NCBI RefSeq assembly: GCF_000709085.1
Contig: NZ_JFBD01000056.1
Location: 1 to 64,000, forward strand
Direction: 5' to 3'
Length of the DNA stretch: 64,000 bases
Source: Virgibacillus alimentarius
GTDB lineage: Bacteria; Bacillota; Bacilli; Bacillales; Amphibacillaceae
The notes beneath the pieces were generated by a model. The model had not been told where the DNA came from and made no database searches. It saw only the letters and a list, made by a program, of their open reading frames with translations. Below, piece by piece: positions 7,948 to 16,065 of this stretch. The position numbers and the translations under genes are program-made. Each line of letters starts with the position of its first letter. Position 1 is the first letter of the stretch.

Positions 7948-8709
7948 TTATCTTCCTCCCCCTACAAATACGTTTTCCATCACAATTTCATTCGGTATCT
8001 CTTCACTTTTTAACAATTCTGTACTCGTGCAGTACTTGGATGCACTTTTTTGCTCGCAATGTAAATCTTGCAGTATACGAGTCAGCCACAAAGGAACACT
8101 ATCATTTACCTTCACTTCAAGAACCACTAGATTAGGATCAATAAAGTGTTCCCCCTGCGGACCATACTCCAGAAGAAGATCATCCTCGCGGCAGCGTAAA
8201 TTTAAATCGAATGTCACTCTAAGTTCCGGATCATATACGCCATGAAGCGCGTGTCTGTCATAACTAACGATCATCTCAGGATGTAAGTTATACAAACGGC
8301 GAAAATTATCAATCTCCCGCAGCACTTGTGTGTTAGAAGCTTCAAAGTGATTCAATGGTTCTTCAGGTGTATCTAAATAGCGATAAGCTTCCGAAAGCGG
8401 AAGAATCATCCGTCTTTTGTTCACCACCTTTTTATGCTTTTGTTTGATTTCAAAAAAAGCAGTTCCATCTTTATCTATGTCATCATATACACGCAGACGA
8501 AGCTTTTGACGAAACGCTAATTTGTTTTTTGTTTCAAAATAAATCGTGTTTTCCGGACTCTCAAAGTATAGACTTGTTACCGTATATTTACCTTCCTCTC
8601 CATTTATGTCTGCACGCATATAAGGAGACATTCGTCTGACCAGCTCTTCATACTGATCCTTGGTAATTAAGTATTTTTGCTCTTTCCTCCTAAAAATTTC
8701 AATCGTCAT
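7948..8709 (-). CDS. VTC-domain (polyphosphate polymerase-like) protein
   Basis: A 253-residue protein of the triphosphate-tunnel VTC superfamily, the catalytic fold of yeast Vtc4 polyphosphate polymerase. Tunnel-lining basic and acidic pairs are visible in order: RRKEQKYLI near the N-terminus, YTVTSLYFES, QKLRLRVYD, AFFEIKQKHKKVVNKRRM, VSYDRHAL and VVLEVKV near the C-terminus. There is no signal peptide, so it acts on the cytoplasmic side. It is the first gene of a two-gene unit with DUF4956. In this architecture the substrate is unproven; polyphosphate synthesis from ATP is the family-based expectation. Confidence 0.83.
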   Translation of the reverse strand: MTIEIFRRKEQKYLITKDQYEELVRRMSPYMRADINGEEGKYTVTSLYFESPENTIYFETKNKLAFRQKLRLRVYDDIDKDGTAFFEIKQKHKKVVNKRRMILPLSEAYRYLDTPEEPLNHFEASNTQVLREIDNFRRLYNLHPEMIVSYDRHALHGVYDPELRVTFDLNLRCREDDLLLEYGPQGEHFIDPNLVVLEVKVNDSVPLWLTRILQDLHCEQKSASKYCTSTELLKSEEIPNEIVMENVFVGGGR

Positions 8710-9083
8710 CTATTTCATCTCCCTCTGCTATGTTTATCGTAAATGTTTGATCTGAAAACATACTGTGAGAAGGATTAGAATCTCATGAGAAATCTAAGGT
8801 CATTCTATTTTAAAGTAAAAGGGTAATGGTCTATTTAACACTGATCAGGGGTAAACTATTTTTTCGATTAAAGAAAAAGAGACCATTTATGATCTCTTTT
8901 CAAAAAGAACCAAAGGGATAGGAGCGTTAGGGTTGAATGCAGAAGTAAAAGCCTTTGATACGTTAACATACGCTTTATAAGGAAAGGTGGGGCTGGTTTA
9001 CATGGATGGTAAGAAACAAAACTAGCGCCCGTATCTTATTTTTATAACATAAGTGTCTTGACAATGGGACCACTTTATTTCAT
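8710..9083. other. Intergenic region with two hairpins, no convincing gene
   Basis: The left part is the leader of the VTC operon and contains the 10-bp palindrome TCTCATGAGA at 8781-8790 within a looser dyad. A hairpin follows at about 8874-8900. Between 8930 and 9020 there are short open stretches with weak ribosome sites (for example a 7-codon ORF at about 9002), which I do not consider genes. Confidence 0.4.
8874..8900. terminator. Probable hairpin terminator
   Basis: AAAAGAGA and TCTCTTTT form an 8-bp stem, extended inside by CAT/ATG pairing. The T-rich arm could stop transcription in the plus direction. No gene ends right at it on either strand, so its client is unclear. Confidence 0.5.
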
Positions 9084-9491
9084 TTAAAAACATTGAAATG
9101 ATTGGATGCTGTTTAGATCAATTCCGAAGTAAGTCCATCTATTATGACTCCATCTGAATCCAGAAATAGAGTTTCTGCCAACAAAGATGGGAAAAAACCA
9201 AAAAGCTTCTCTTGAAAGCCAAATATAGGTGAAGCGGAAAAGGCAGCCTTGTATTGCACCAGGATCAATAGCAAAGGGCTGAATCTGCTGTTTTGTTGGT
9301 GTGAAATTAGGTGGAGGTGTTGTTGGAGGCCCACCCCCACCTTGAAATCCCGGATATTCGCCATCAGGAGATCCGGTAAATGGCGGATAATAGCCGGTAG
9401 AATTTACGCTATGCTGTCCTCCTCCGAAAATTTGTCCAAGCAAATACCCCGGCGGATTAAATTGTCGATTGTTTCCAAAATCATTATGCAT
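9084..9491 (-). CDS. Conserved Gly/Pro-rich small protein
   Basis: A 135-residue protein of two parts. Residues 1-75 are low-complexity and rich in Gly, Pro, Asn and Gln (PGFQGGGGPPTTPPP), without a signal peptide. Residues about 78-135 are an aromatic block with many Trp/Phe/Tyr residues (FRFTYIWLSREAFWFFPIF, then GFRWSHNRWTYFGIDL). I recall similar proteins in other Bacillaceae as uncharacterised, and the aromatic tail looks like the conserved part. The ATG is preceded by AAAGGAGG at 7-8 nt. The composition would suit a spore-coat or surface protein, but nothing here proves that. Confidence 0.7.
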   Translation of the reverse strand: MHNDFGNNRQFNPPGYLLGQIFGGGQHSVNSTGYYPPFTGSPDGEYPGFQGGGGPPTTPPPNFTPTKQQIQPFAIDPGAIQGCLFRFTYIWLSREAFWFFPIFVGRNSISGFRWSHNRWTYFGIDLNSIQSFQCF

Positions 9492-9654
9492 TATTTTTCC
9501 TCCTTTATCACTTCTTTCTTTTTAATATATGGGGATTCGCATAGAGTGGGAATGATAATGAAAAACGAAATGAAAAATAGGCGCAATAAGAACTTGCTAT
9601 GATAGAAGATATATGGTAAGGTTACTCTACAATTTCTGAACGGAGGTTTTTTAA

Positions 9655-9696
9655 ATGAAGCATATCCAATTCCGATTAATTACTGTGCTTGGCTAA
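9655..9696 (+). CDS. 13-residue leader peptide upstream of the MFS efflux gene
   Basis: An unusually strong site, CGGAGG, precedes ATG AAG CAT by 8 nt. The ORF encodes MKHIQFRLITVLG and stops at 9694-9696. No protein gene follows for about 300 nt; instead an attenuator-like structure and then a drug-efflux gene follow. Short well-translated peptides before antibiotic-resistance genes (erm, msr, bmrCD, vmlR leaders) work by ribosome stalling, so a regulatory role is the best reading. The ORF and its site are seen; the function is inferred. Confidence 0.6.
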   Translation: MKHIQFRLITVLG

Positions 9697-9707
9697 ATGA
9701 ATAGTAT

Positions 9708-9807
9708 GTAAGACTCTGCTTGTGTGGAGTATTCGGGATTGGTCTGCTTAATTTAGGAAACCTAATATTAAAAATGGGGAGAGGATCAAGTCTTACTCTC
9801 TTTTTTT
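9708..9807 (+). promoter_or_regulatory. Candidate transcription attenuator before the MFS pump
   Basis: GTAAGACT (9708-9715) can pair with AGTCTTAC (9789-9796) over 8 bp, while GAGAG (9779-9783) can pair with CTCTC (9796-9800) directly before seven T residues. The two pairings overlap at position 9796 and the first occupies the loop of the second, so they compete. A small inner hairpin (TTAGG/CCTAA) lies between them. With the leader peptide ending 11 nt upstream, this has the layout of drug-inducible attenuation. Which pairing is terminator and which antiterminator is not settled. Confidence 0.5.
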
Positions 9808-10012
9808 GTTTTAAAGGAAGAACTTGAAGGGATTGCTTTGTTTATGGAGCTGCTAAAGAAATGCAACAGCTTTCTCATGCTCTTGCAAATGACCAATAAA
9901 ATGGGAAATAATTTATTTGTTTCTAATATCGTTCAAACTTCCCGATTACTTCTGCACAAACTGAAACTTGTGTTTTTAATTTGTATACGTACGGAAAAGG
10001 AGATTTTCTTAG

Positions 10013-11494
10013 ATGAATGATGAAACAAATAATAAGGAATATGAATTTTTAGCGGATGACCCCAATGGAAAAGTAATGCCTATTATGCTTTCTTTAATTA
10101 TTGGTGCATTTTTCGCAATTTTAAATGAAACGTTGCTGAATATTGCGCTTACAACGCTAATGAAAGAATTCGATGTATCGGTTTCGACAGTACAGTGGAT
10201 GGCAACAGGATTTATGCTTGTTATGGGAATCGTTATCCCGATGTCCGCTTTACTGATTCAATGGTTTACGACAAGACAAATGTTTATAGGAACAATGACT
10301 GTTTTTACCATTGGTACGATTATTTGTGGCCTAGCTCCAGTGTTTTCTGTATTACTAATAGGACGCTTCCTGCAAGCAGCTGGAACAGGTCTGTTAATTC
10401 CAATTATCTTTAATACGTTTCTTTTACTATTTCCGCCGCGACGCAGGGGAGCAGTTATGGGGATTGTAGGATTGGTTATCATGTTTGCCCCCGCGATCGG
10501 TCCAACATTATCAGGGATTATTGTGGAACATCTTGGGTGGCGTTACCTCTTTATAACGGTGATTCCTTTTGCTTTATTTTCAATTGGATTTGCCTATAAA
10601 TATTTAGTAAATGTTTCAGAAGTAACCAAGCCAAAAATAGATATACCCTCCATCTTATTTTCTACGATCGGATTTGGAGGGGTTGTATTTGGTTTTAGTA
10701 CTGCCGGAAATCAGGAAGAGGGATTTCTTGCTCCGGTTGTTTATATTTCAATCCTTATAGCGATTATTTCGTTAACGCTGTTTTCATTCAGGCAATTAAA
10801 GCTAAATGAACCGATTATAGATATCCGTGTGTTTAAATTCCCTATGTACTTACTTGGTGTGGTTATGTTTATTATCATCATTATGGCAATGTTTGCCTCG
10901 GAGATTATTTTGCCGATTTTTATGCAGGGTCCCTTGGCTTTAGCTGCAGCGACTGCAGGATTGGTTCTTTTACCAGGTAGTTTGTTAAATGGACTATTAT
11001 CACCAGTGATGGGAAAATTGTTTGACAAAGTAGGACCGCGTTTTTTGATGATCCCGGCAACAGTACTATTATGCGGCACCATGTTTGTTTTAACGAGATT
11101 AAATACAAACACCCCGGTTGTAGTGATCATTATTAGTTATATATTGTTAATGATTTCGGTTTCAGCGATTATGATGCCAGCGCAAACAAATGGATTAAAT
11201 CAATTGCCCAAGCATTTATATCCACATGGAACAGCTGTGATGACGACCCTGCAGCCTGTAGCGGGAGCGATTGGAGTTTCTGTGTTTATCAGTATTATGA
11301 ATGCCAAGCAAAACAGTATTTTAGAAAAAGCAGCGAACCCAGCTGACCCGGAAGTAATTAATAATGCAATGGTTGCTGGTGTTGAATTAGTTTATTTTAT
11401 TGCATTTTGTTTTGCTATTTTTGCATTTATTGTCTCCCTTTTTGTTTATAGAGCAGAGCCAACTGAAATGGAGCAGCTGCATGCAGAAGAATAA
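10013..11494 (+). CDS. DHA2-family MFS multidrug efflux transporter
   Basis: A 493-residue drug:proton antiporter of the 14-helix DHA2 (EmrB/QacA) group. Seen motifs include LNETLLNIALTTLMKEF in helix 1, VSTVQWMATGFMLVMGIVIP in helix 2, GRFLQAAGTGLLIP in helix 4, and the antiporter-type GPTLSGIIVEHLGWRYLF in helix 5. The start at ATG 10013 is preceded by AAAGGAGA. It is about 63% similar by eye to the second DHA2 protein at 14279, including the shared QTNGLNQLPKHLYPHGTA region, so the two look like paralogs. Expression is probably governed by the leader peptide and attenuator upstream. Its substrate is unknown. Confidence 0.9.
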   Translation: MNDETNNKEYEFLADDPNGKVMPIMLSLIIGAFFAILNETLLNIALTTLMKEFDVSVSTVQWMATGFMLVMGIVIPMSALLIQWFTTRQMFIGTMTVFTIGTIICGLAPVFSVLLIGRFLQAAGTGLLIPIIFNTFLLLFPPRRRGAVMGIVGLVIMFAPAIGPTLSGIIVEHLGWRYLFITVIPFALFSIGFAYKYLVNVSEVTKPKIDIPSILFSTIGFGGVVFGFSTAGNQEEGFLAPVVYISILIAIISLTLFSFRQLKLNEPIIDIRVFKFPMYLLGVVMFIIIIMAMFASEIILPIFMQGPLALAAATAGLVLLPGSLLNGLLSPVMGKLFDKVGPRFLMIPATVLLCGTMFVLTRLNTNTPVVVIIISYILLMISVSAIMMPAQTNGLNQLPKHLYPHGTAVMTTLQPVAGAIGVSVFISIMNAKQNSILEKAANPADPEVINNAMVAGVELVYFIAFCFAIFAFIVSLFVYRAEPTEMEQLHAEE

Positions 11495-11618
11495 AAAAAC
11501 AGTTTTATTGGTCAAAAATGATACCAGACCATGGTAAAAGAGTAAGCAAAGGTATCAGAATAATAGTGATTCGTTGTAACCTTTTCCATGAAGTTGTAAA
11601 ATAGATACAGGTTGACAG

Positions 11619-11657
11619 AAGGCTGTCCCATTTCTTTTGGGACGGTCTTATCTTTTT
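11619..11657 (+). terminator. Rho-independent terminator after the MFS gene
   Basis: AAGGCTGTCCC and GGGACGGTCTT form an 11-bp stem with two G-U pairs around a 9-nt loop, then ATCTTTTTG. It lies 124 bp behind the MFS stop and before the FUSC gene, so the two are probably separate units. Confidence 0.8.
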
Positions 11658-11722
11658 GTTTGAATATATATTTGCCAAAAACGGGTAAAACGATTGAGAA
11701 AGGAAGGAGGATGTTTCTTTAC

Positions 11723-13657
11723 ATGACAAGTCTAATATATACAAATTTGAAGCAGGCTTTTGAAATCAAAAAGAATCCACTTCCTTGGATAAAGGCTATT
11801 AGTGCTGGGGTAGCCGCAGCACTCCCGGCATTCATTGGATTGTTATTTGGTCAATTGCAATACGGGCTGTTAGCTGTAATTGGGAGTTTCACTTTTCTAT
11901 ATATGTTTAATGAGCCTTATGTGCAGCGGGCGAAAAAACTCTTTTTTGTTTTATTAGGAATAAGCTTTTCTGTTGGCTTAGGAACACTTCTTGCTCCTTT
12001 TCCAATAGCTCAAGCCTTCACAGTTGGCATTATTGGTATGGTTGCTACATTTATTTTTGGGGCACTGAAAATACCAGGACCAGCGGCAATATTTTTTGTT
12101 TTAGCATTTACTATGACGTCCGCTATGCCAGTTGACCCTGCTCTTGCACCTGTTCGGACTGGATTCGTATTTCTTGGAGGGGTTTTATCATGGTTCATTG
12201 CGATGGTTGGTTGGTTTTTTAATCCGCGTAGACCTGAAATAAACGCTGTTAGAAATATTTATAAGGAACTTGCTGCACTATTAGATGCCACCGGGACAGA
12301 AAGATTCAGCGAAGCAAGGCATCAAACAGTGTTGAAAATAAAAGCTGCAGAAGAAGTATTAAAAGCAGGGTATGCACCCTGGGGGAAACCACAGCTTTAT
12401 AAGCGTCTCTATCTATTATATGAACAGGCAAATGCTATCTTTTTAGAGATACTTGAAAATGATGCAACGAACAATACAAAGCTGTCTGCAGAACTGGGAG
12501 AGTTTCTCAGGACCATTGTAAAAGCAATTGATAATAAAGATAATAATATATCATTGGATACGATCGGTGTTAACGATATACAAGTAGAGAATACGGAACT
12601 TATTGAAAAGGTACGTAAGGCTGGATCGATTTTAATAGATGAGCTAAGTGAAGAATCGATACGAATTTCAAAACCTTCTTTCAAAACTATCTTTGGTGGT
12701 AATATCCATAAAAACTCCATCGTTTTTGTGTCCGCATTACGATATGGTTTTATCCTAATGATTGCTGCATTAATCGCCCATGCATTTGGTTTTGACCGTT
12801 CATACTGGGTGACCCTATCATGTGCAGCTGTGATGCTCGGTTCAACAATCATGAGTACTTTTCATCGTGCTATCCAGAGATCGTTTGGAACCATTATCGG
12901 TATTTTAATAGCTATGTTACTTTTATCATCGCATCCAGAAGGGCTCGTGATCGTTATAATAATATTTTGTTTAACTACGCTTACAGAGCTTTTTATTGTA
13001 CGGAACTATGCACTTGCAGTGTTTTTCATTACACCGAATGCGATCTTTATGGCGGAAAATACAACACAAATATATGATTTGAGTTTTTTTGCTGCGACTA
13101 GAATAACAGATATTTTTATTGGCTGTATCATTGGGTTAGTGGGAATCTTTTTGATTGGGAGAAGGTCTGCTTCGAGTCGACTTCCGCATTTAATTGCTAA
13201 ATCAATCCGAAGTCAGATGCAGTTTATTGTGTTGCTTTTTTCTGTGCAAAAAGGAGATATTGACCTTAGTGAAAGTAAAGAAAGCAGAAAAATGCATACA
13301 AACCTGACTAATTTAAAAGTTGTTTATACAACTGCATTAGGGGAAATTCCAAATAATAGGAAAGTATTAGAATTTTTATGGCCAGTCATGTTTTCTATCG
13401 AACATTTAGGATATTTACTGGATGCTTCGGCAAAGCACCCAGGACGTCCGATGCTTTCAGATGCGAATCTTGCACAATTGTTGCTTGTTTTTGAAACAAT
13501 GGCAAAATCTGTGGAGCACAAACAATTGCTAGTTTCTAAAGTTGTTCCGAATATTAATGGTTTTCCACATATTGAAAAGGAAATCAAAGCTCTCCAAGAG
13601 GCGTTGCAAATAGGCGGACAGGCCTCTATTAAGTACGGATCGAAACGCAACAAATAG
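11723..13657 (+). CDS. FUSC-family (aromatic acid/fusaric acid-type) exporter
   Basis: A protein of about 644 residues with two membrane blocks, each of about five to six helices (residues about 20-160 and 375-500), each followed by a cytoplasmic helical domain. This is the FUSC/YccS/AaeB-like layout, associated with efflux of aromatic acids and related compounds. The second block includes RSYWVTLSCAAVMLGSTIMSTFHRAIQRSFGTIIG, the family signature. Start choice is ambiguous: GGAGG at 11706-11710 abuts ATG 11711 and lies 12 nt before ATG 11723, so I use the latter. It lies between two MFS pumps, supporting a xenobiotic-export neighbourhood. Substrate unknown. Confidence 0.82.
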   Translation: MTSLIYTNLKQAFEIKKNPLPWIKAISAGVAAALPAFIGLLFGQLQYGLLAVIGSFTFLYMFNEPYVQRAKKLFFVLLGISFSVGLGTLLAPFPIAQAFTVGIIGMVATFIFGALKIPGPAAIFFVLAFTMTSAMPVDPALAPVRTGFVFLGGVLSWFIAMVGWFFNPRRPEINAVRNIYKELAALLDATGTERFSEARHQTVLKIKAAEEVLKAGYAPWGKPQLYKRLYLLYEQANAIFLEILENDATNNTKLSAELGEFLRTIVKAIDNKDNNISLDTIGVNDIQVENTELIEKVRKAGSILIDELSEESIRISKPSFKTIFGGNIHKNSIVFVSALRYGFILMIAALIAHAFGFDRSYWVTLSCAAVMLGSTIMSTFHRAIQRSFGTIIGILIAMLLLSSHPEGLVIVIIIFCLTTLTELFIVRNYALAVFFITPNAIFMAENTTQIYDLSFFAATRITDIFIGCIIGLVGIFLIGRRSASSRLPHLIAKSIRSQMQFIVLLFSVQKGDIDLSESKESRKMHTNLTNLKVVYTTALGEIPNNRKVLEFLWPVMFSIEHLGYLLDASAKHPGRPMLSDANLAQLLLVFETMAKSVEHKQLLVSKVVPNINGFPHIEKEIKALQEALQIGGQASIKYGSKRNK

Positions 13658-13692
13658 AAGGATAACGTGCAAATATTTTGTGGGGATTGTAC

Positions 13693-13721
13693 TTGACAGA
13701 TGATGAATCTAGGCGTATAAT
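13693..13721 (+). promoter_or_regulatory. Consensus SigA promoter of the marR-MFS unit
   Basis: TTGACA at 13693-13698 and TATAAT at 13716-13721, spaced 17 bp: a full consensus match. Strong promoters of this kind usually need repression, consistent with the MarR gene that follows. Confidence 0.85.
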
Positions 13722-13745
13722 CCTTCTTTGTTCGTAAAAATTAGT

Positions 13746-13755
13746 TTAGTACTAA
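13746..13755. promoter_or_regulatory. Palindrome, candidate MarR operator
   Basis: TTAGTACTAA is a perfect 10-bp palindrome 25 bp downstream of the -10 box and 54 bp before the marR start, followed by a looser TTAGGTTAACTAG element. MarR proteins commonly bind such dyads near their own promoter. Inferred only. Confidence 0.4.
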
Positions 13756-13808
13756 GATACTTTTAGGTTAACTAGTTTTAATAAGGAATGGACAAAGGGG
13801 ATTCTACG

Positions 13809-14240
13809 GTGGACAAAGATTTTTTTGAATTAGAGAAGGTACTTAGACAGATTGTAAAAAAAATTCCAAATGAATGGCGGAAACATAGTAAATTGGAGCT
13901 ATCACGAACGGAGTCTCTGGTTTTATATAAATTAAATAAGGATGGAAAGCAGCGTTCTTCTCATTTAGCCAATGCCCTATCCGTTACAACTGGCGGCTTG
14001 ACTGGTATTACGGATAAACTCGTTCAGGAGGATTTTATCTTTAGAGAAAGAGATAGAAAAGATCGAAGGGTTGTTTATTTAACCATTTCTGAAAAGGGAA
14101 AAGATGCCTTAAAGATGATGTATGCGGCCAGAAAGTCGTTTATTGAATCACTATTTCATGGTTTAACACTAGAAGAGCTGGATCAGTTGAGTACGATCAC
14201 AAACAAAATAGTAGCAAATCTTGAAAGCGAGACAGAATAA
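13809..14240 (+). CDS. MarR-family transcriptional repressor
   Basis: A winged-helix MarR-type repressor of 143 residues. The recognition region SSHLANALSVTTGGLTGITDKLVQEDFI is followed by the wing RERDRKDRRVVYLTISEKGKDAL, the family signature. The start is set at GTG 13809 (AAGGGG 8 nt upstream); an ATG at 13788 would add seven residues and has a poorer site. It sits 38 bp before a DHA2 efflux gene in the same direction and behind a consensus promoter, so it probably represses itself and the pump, with a toxic ligand releasing repression. The inducer is unknown. Confidence 0.9.
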   Translation: MDKDFFELEKVLRQIVKKIPNEWRKHSKLELSRTESLVLYKLNKDGKQRSSHLANALSVTTGGLTGITDKLVQEDFIFRERDRKDRRVVYLTISEKGKDALKMMYAARKSFIESLFHGLTLEELDQLSTITNKIVANLESETE

Positions 14241-14278
14241 TAGTGGACATTGTTTTAGGAGGAAGGAGTTGAAAAGTC

Positions 14279-15772
14279 ATGACGGATACAGTGAATATCA
14301 AAAAAGGCCCGATTTTATTTGTCATTATTATGGGAGCGTTTGTCTCCCTTTTAAACCAAACATTAATGAATGTCGCGCTGCCTTCGATTATGGCAGATTT
14401 AGATATAACAGAAAGTACTGCACAATGGATAACGACTGGATTTATGTTAGTAAACGGAGTGCTTATTCCGATTACAGCATTTTTAATGGAAAAGTTCTCC
14501 ACAAGGCAGTTATTTATAACTGCTATTAGCCTTTTTACTGTTGGAACGTTGATTTGCGGGATAGCTCCAGGATTTGAAATACTTATGACTGGAAGAATTA
14601 TTCAGGCAATTGGCGCAGGAATTATCATGCCACTTTTAACAACGGTTGTGCTCGCATTATTTCCAGTTGAAAAGCGTGGCGGAGCAATGGGGCTAATTGG
14701 TGTTGCCATTATCTTTGCACCCGCAGTTGGCCCGACACTTTCGGGATTTGTCGTACAAAATTATTCTTGGAGAGTACTATTCTACGTTATTTTTCCGATC
14801 GCACTCGTAAATATTATCCTGGCAGTTATTTTTCTTAAAAATGTTACAAAGCAAACCTTTCCTAAAATCGATATGATAGCAGTTATTTTGTCTACATTTG
14901 GGTTTGGTGGTATATTATACGGTTTTAGTACAGCAGGTACAAATGGATGGACCAGTGCTTTTGTATTGACAGGGCTTTTTGTTGGCTTTGTAAGTTTGTT
15001 TTTATTCGTATTGCGTGAATTAAAATCTGAAAGTCCAATGCTTGATTTTAGAGTCTTTAAAAGCGGAATTTTTTCCTTAACAACGGTTATTAATATCATG
15101 CTGACAGTAGCTATGTTTGCACCAATGCTGCTAATACCAATCTACCTGCAGCAAATTCTCAATATCAGTCCATTGAATTCAGGTCTTATGCTTATGCCGG
15201 GGGCTATTGTGATGGGCATCATGTCTCCAATCACTGGTAAGATTTTTGATAGGGTCGGGGCAAGGCCGCTAGCAATTGTCGGTTTATCGATAACAGTGGT
15301 GACAACTTATCTATTTACCCAGTTGACAGACACAACAGGATTTCTTTATTTAATCATTATTTATACAATCCGTATGTTCGGGATGTCCATGATTATGATG
15401 CCAATTATGACAGCTGGACTAAATCAGCTTCCACAACGTCTTTACCCACATGGAACAGCGATGGTTAATACAGTAAGGGCAGTTGCTGGTGCGATTGGTA
15501 CGGCATTCTTAGTTACAGTCATGACGAATCAGGCTAAGCATAGCATAGAAGGCATTATCGCTTCTCATGGTTTTAATCCGGCTAATAGTCTGGATATGCT
15601 GGAAGCTGCCAATTTAGCCCAAGTTCAAGGGATCAATGATGCATTTATGGTATCAACAATCTTTGCATTGATTGCACTTATTTTATCTTTCTTTATTCAA
15701 CGTGGAAGAACAACGCAAGACCAAGTACCAGGTTTACAAAGACAAGATAATTTCAATGTTGCAACAGATTAG
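14279..15772 (+). CDS. DHA2-family MFS multidrug efflux transporter (second copy)
   Basis: A 497-residue 14-helix DHA2 transporter, clearly related to the pump at 10013. It shows LLNQTLMNVALPSIMADLDI in helix 1, STAQWITTGFMLVNGVLIP in helix 2, GRIIQAIGAGIIMPLL in helix 4, and the antiporter motif GPTLSGFVVQNYSWRVLF in helix 5. AGGAGGAAGGAG lies upstream of the ATG. It is the second gene of the marR unit. Compared with the first copy it has a longer C-terminal cytoplasmic tail. The drug profile cannot be predicted. Confidence 0.9.
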   Translation: MTDTVNIKKGPILFVIIMGAFVSLLNQTLMNVALPSIMADLDITESTAQWITTGFMLVNGVLIPITAFLMEKFSTRQLFITAISLFTVGTLICGIAPGFEILMTGRIIQAIGAGIIMPLLTTVVLALFPVEKRGGAMGLIGVAIIFAPAVGPTLSGFVVQNYSWRVLFYVIFPIALVNIILAVIFLKNVTKQTFPKIDMIAVILSTFGFGGILYGFSTAGTNGWTSAFVLTGLFVGFVSLFLFVLRELKSESPMLDFRVFKSGIFSLTTVINIMLTVAMFAPMLLIPIYLQQILNISPLNSGLMLMPGAIVMGIMSPITGKIFDRVGARPLAIVGLSITVVTTYLFTQLTDTTGFLYLIIIYTIRMFGMSMIMMPIMTAGLNQLPQRLYPHGTAMVNTVRAVAGAIGTAFLVTVMTNQAKHSIEGIIASHGFNPANSLDMLEAANLAQVQGINDAFMVSTIFALIALILSFFIQRGRTTQDQVPGLQRQDNFNVATD

Positions 15773-15814
15773 TAAATGAAAATGATACAACGTGAAAATG
15801 ATAGGGGTTTTCAC

Positions 15815-15898
15815 ATGCTATTTACTACGAATGACGGAGACTTTAATTGTATACCCCCAGACTGCACAGTTGTTTTAGGTATTGTAAGTAATCAATGA
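15815..15898 (+). CDS. Possible 27-residue small ORF
   Basis: ATG 15815 follows AGGGG at 6 nt and opens a 27-codon frame with two cysteines spaced CIPPDC. It lies between the second DHA2 gene and a terminator on the same strand. I do not recognise it, and chance occurrence is quite possible. Confidence 0.2.
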   Translation: MLFTTNDGDFNCIPPDCTVVLGIVSNQ

Positions 15899-15972
15899 AA
15901 CCCTTATTCTTTGTAATTTGATTGGAATCGGTCACTCATCCTTTATAATTCCCTAATAAAATATAGATATAG

Positions 15973-16003
15973 AAAATAGCAGGGCAAATGACCCTGCTAT
16001 TTT
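15973..16003. terminator. Bidirectional terminator between convergent MFS genes
   Basis: A perfect 12-bp stem (AAAATAGCAGGG with CCCTGCTATTTT) closes a 7-nt loop. Its A/T arms supply a T-run on either strand, serving the marR-MFS unit from the left and the minus-strand MFS gene from the right. Confidence 0.9.
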
Positions 16004-16065
16004 TAATCCTAAATTACATGCTAAACCAAGAAATACAGTCACCGAAATGATATGTCTGCTCCTTT

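Noticed and set aside
9838-10020. 60-codon open frame before the first MFS gene
   Set aside because: It has no ribosome site, unusual composition, and overlaps the efflux gene start by 8 nt; another frame there is equally open. More likely untranslated leader.
11505-11744. Minus-strand open frame between the MFS and FUSC genes
   Set aside because: It overlaps a good terminator and the FUSC start, and shows no ribosome site or family features.
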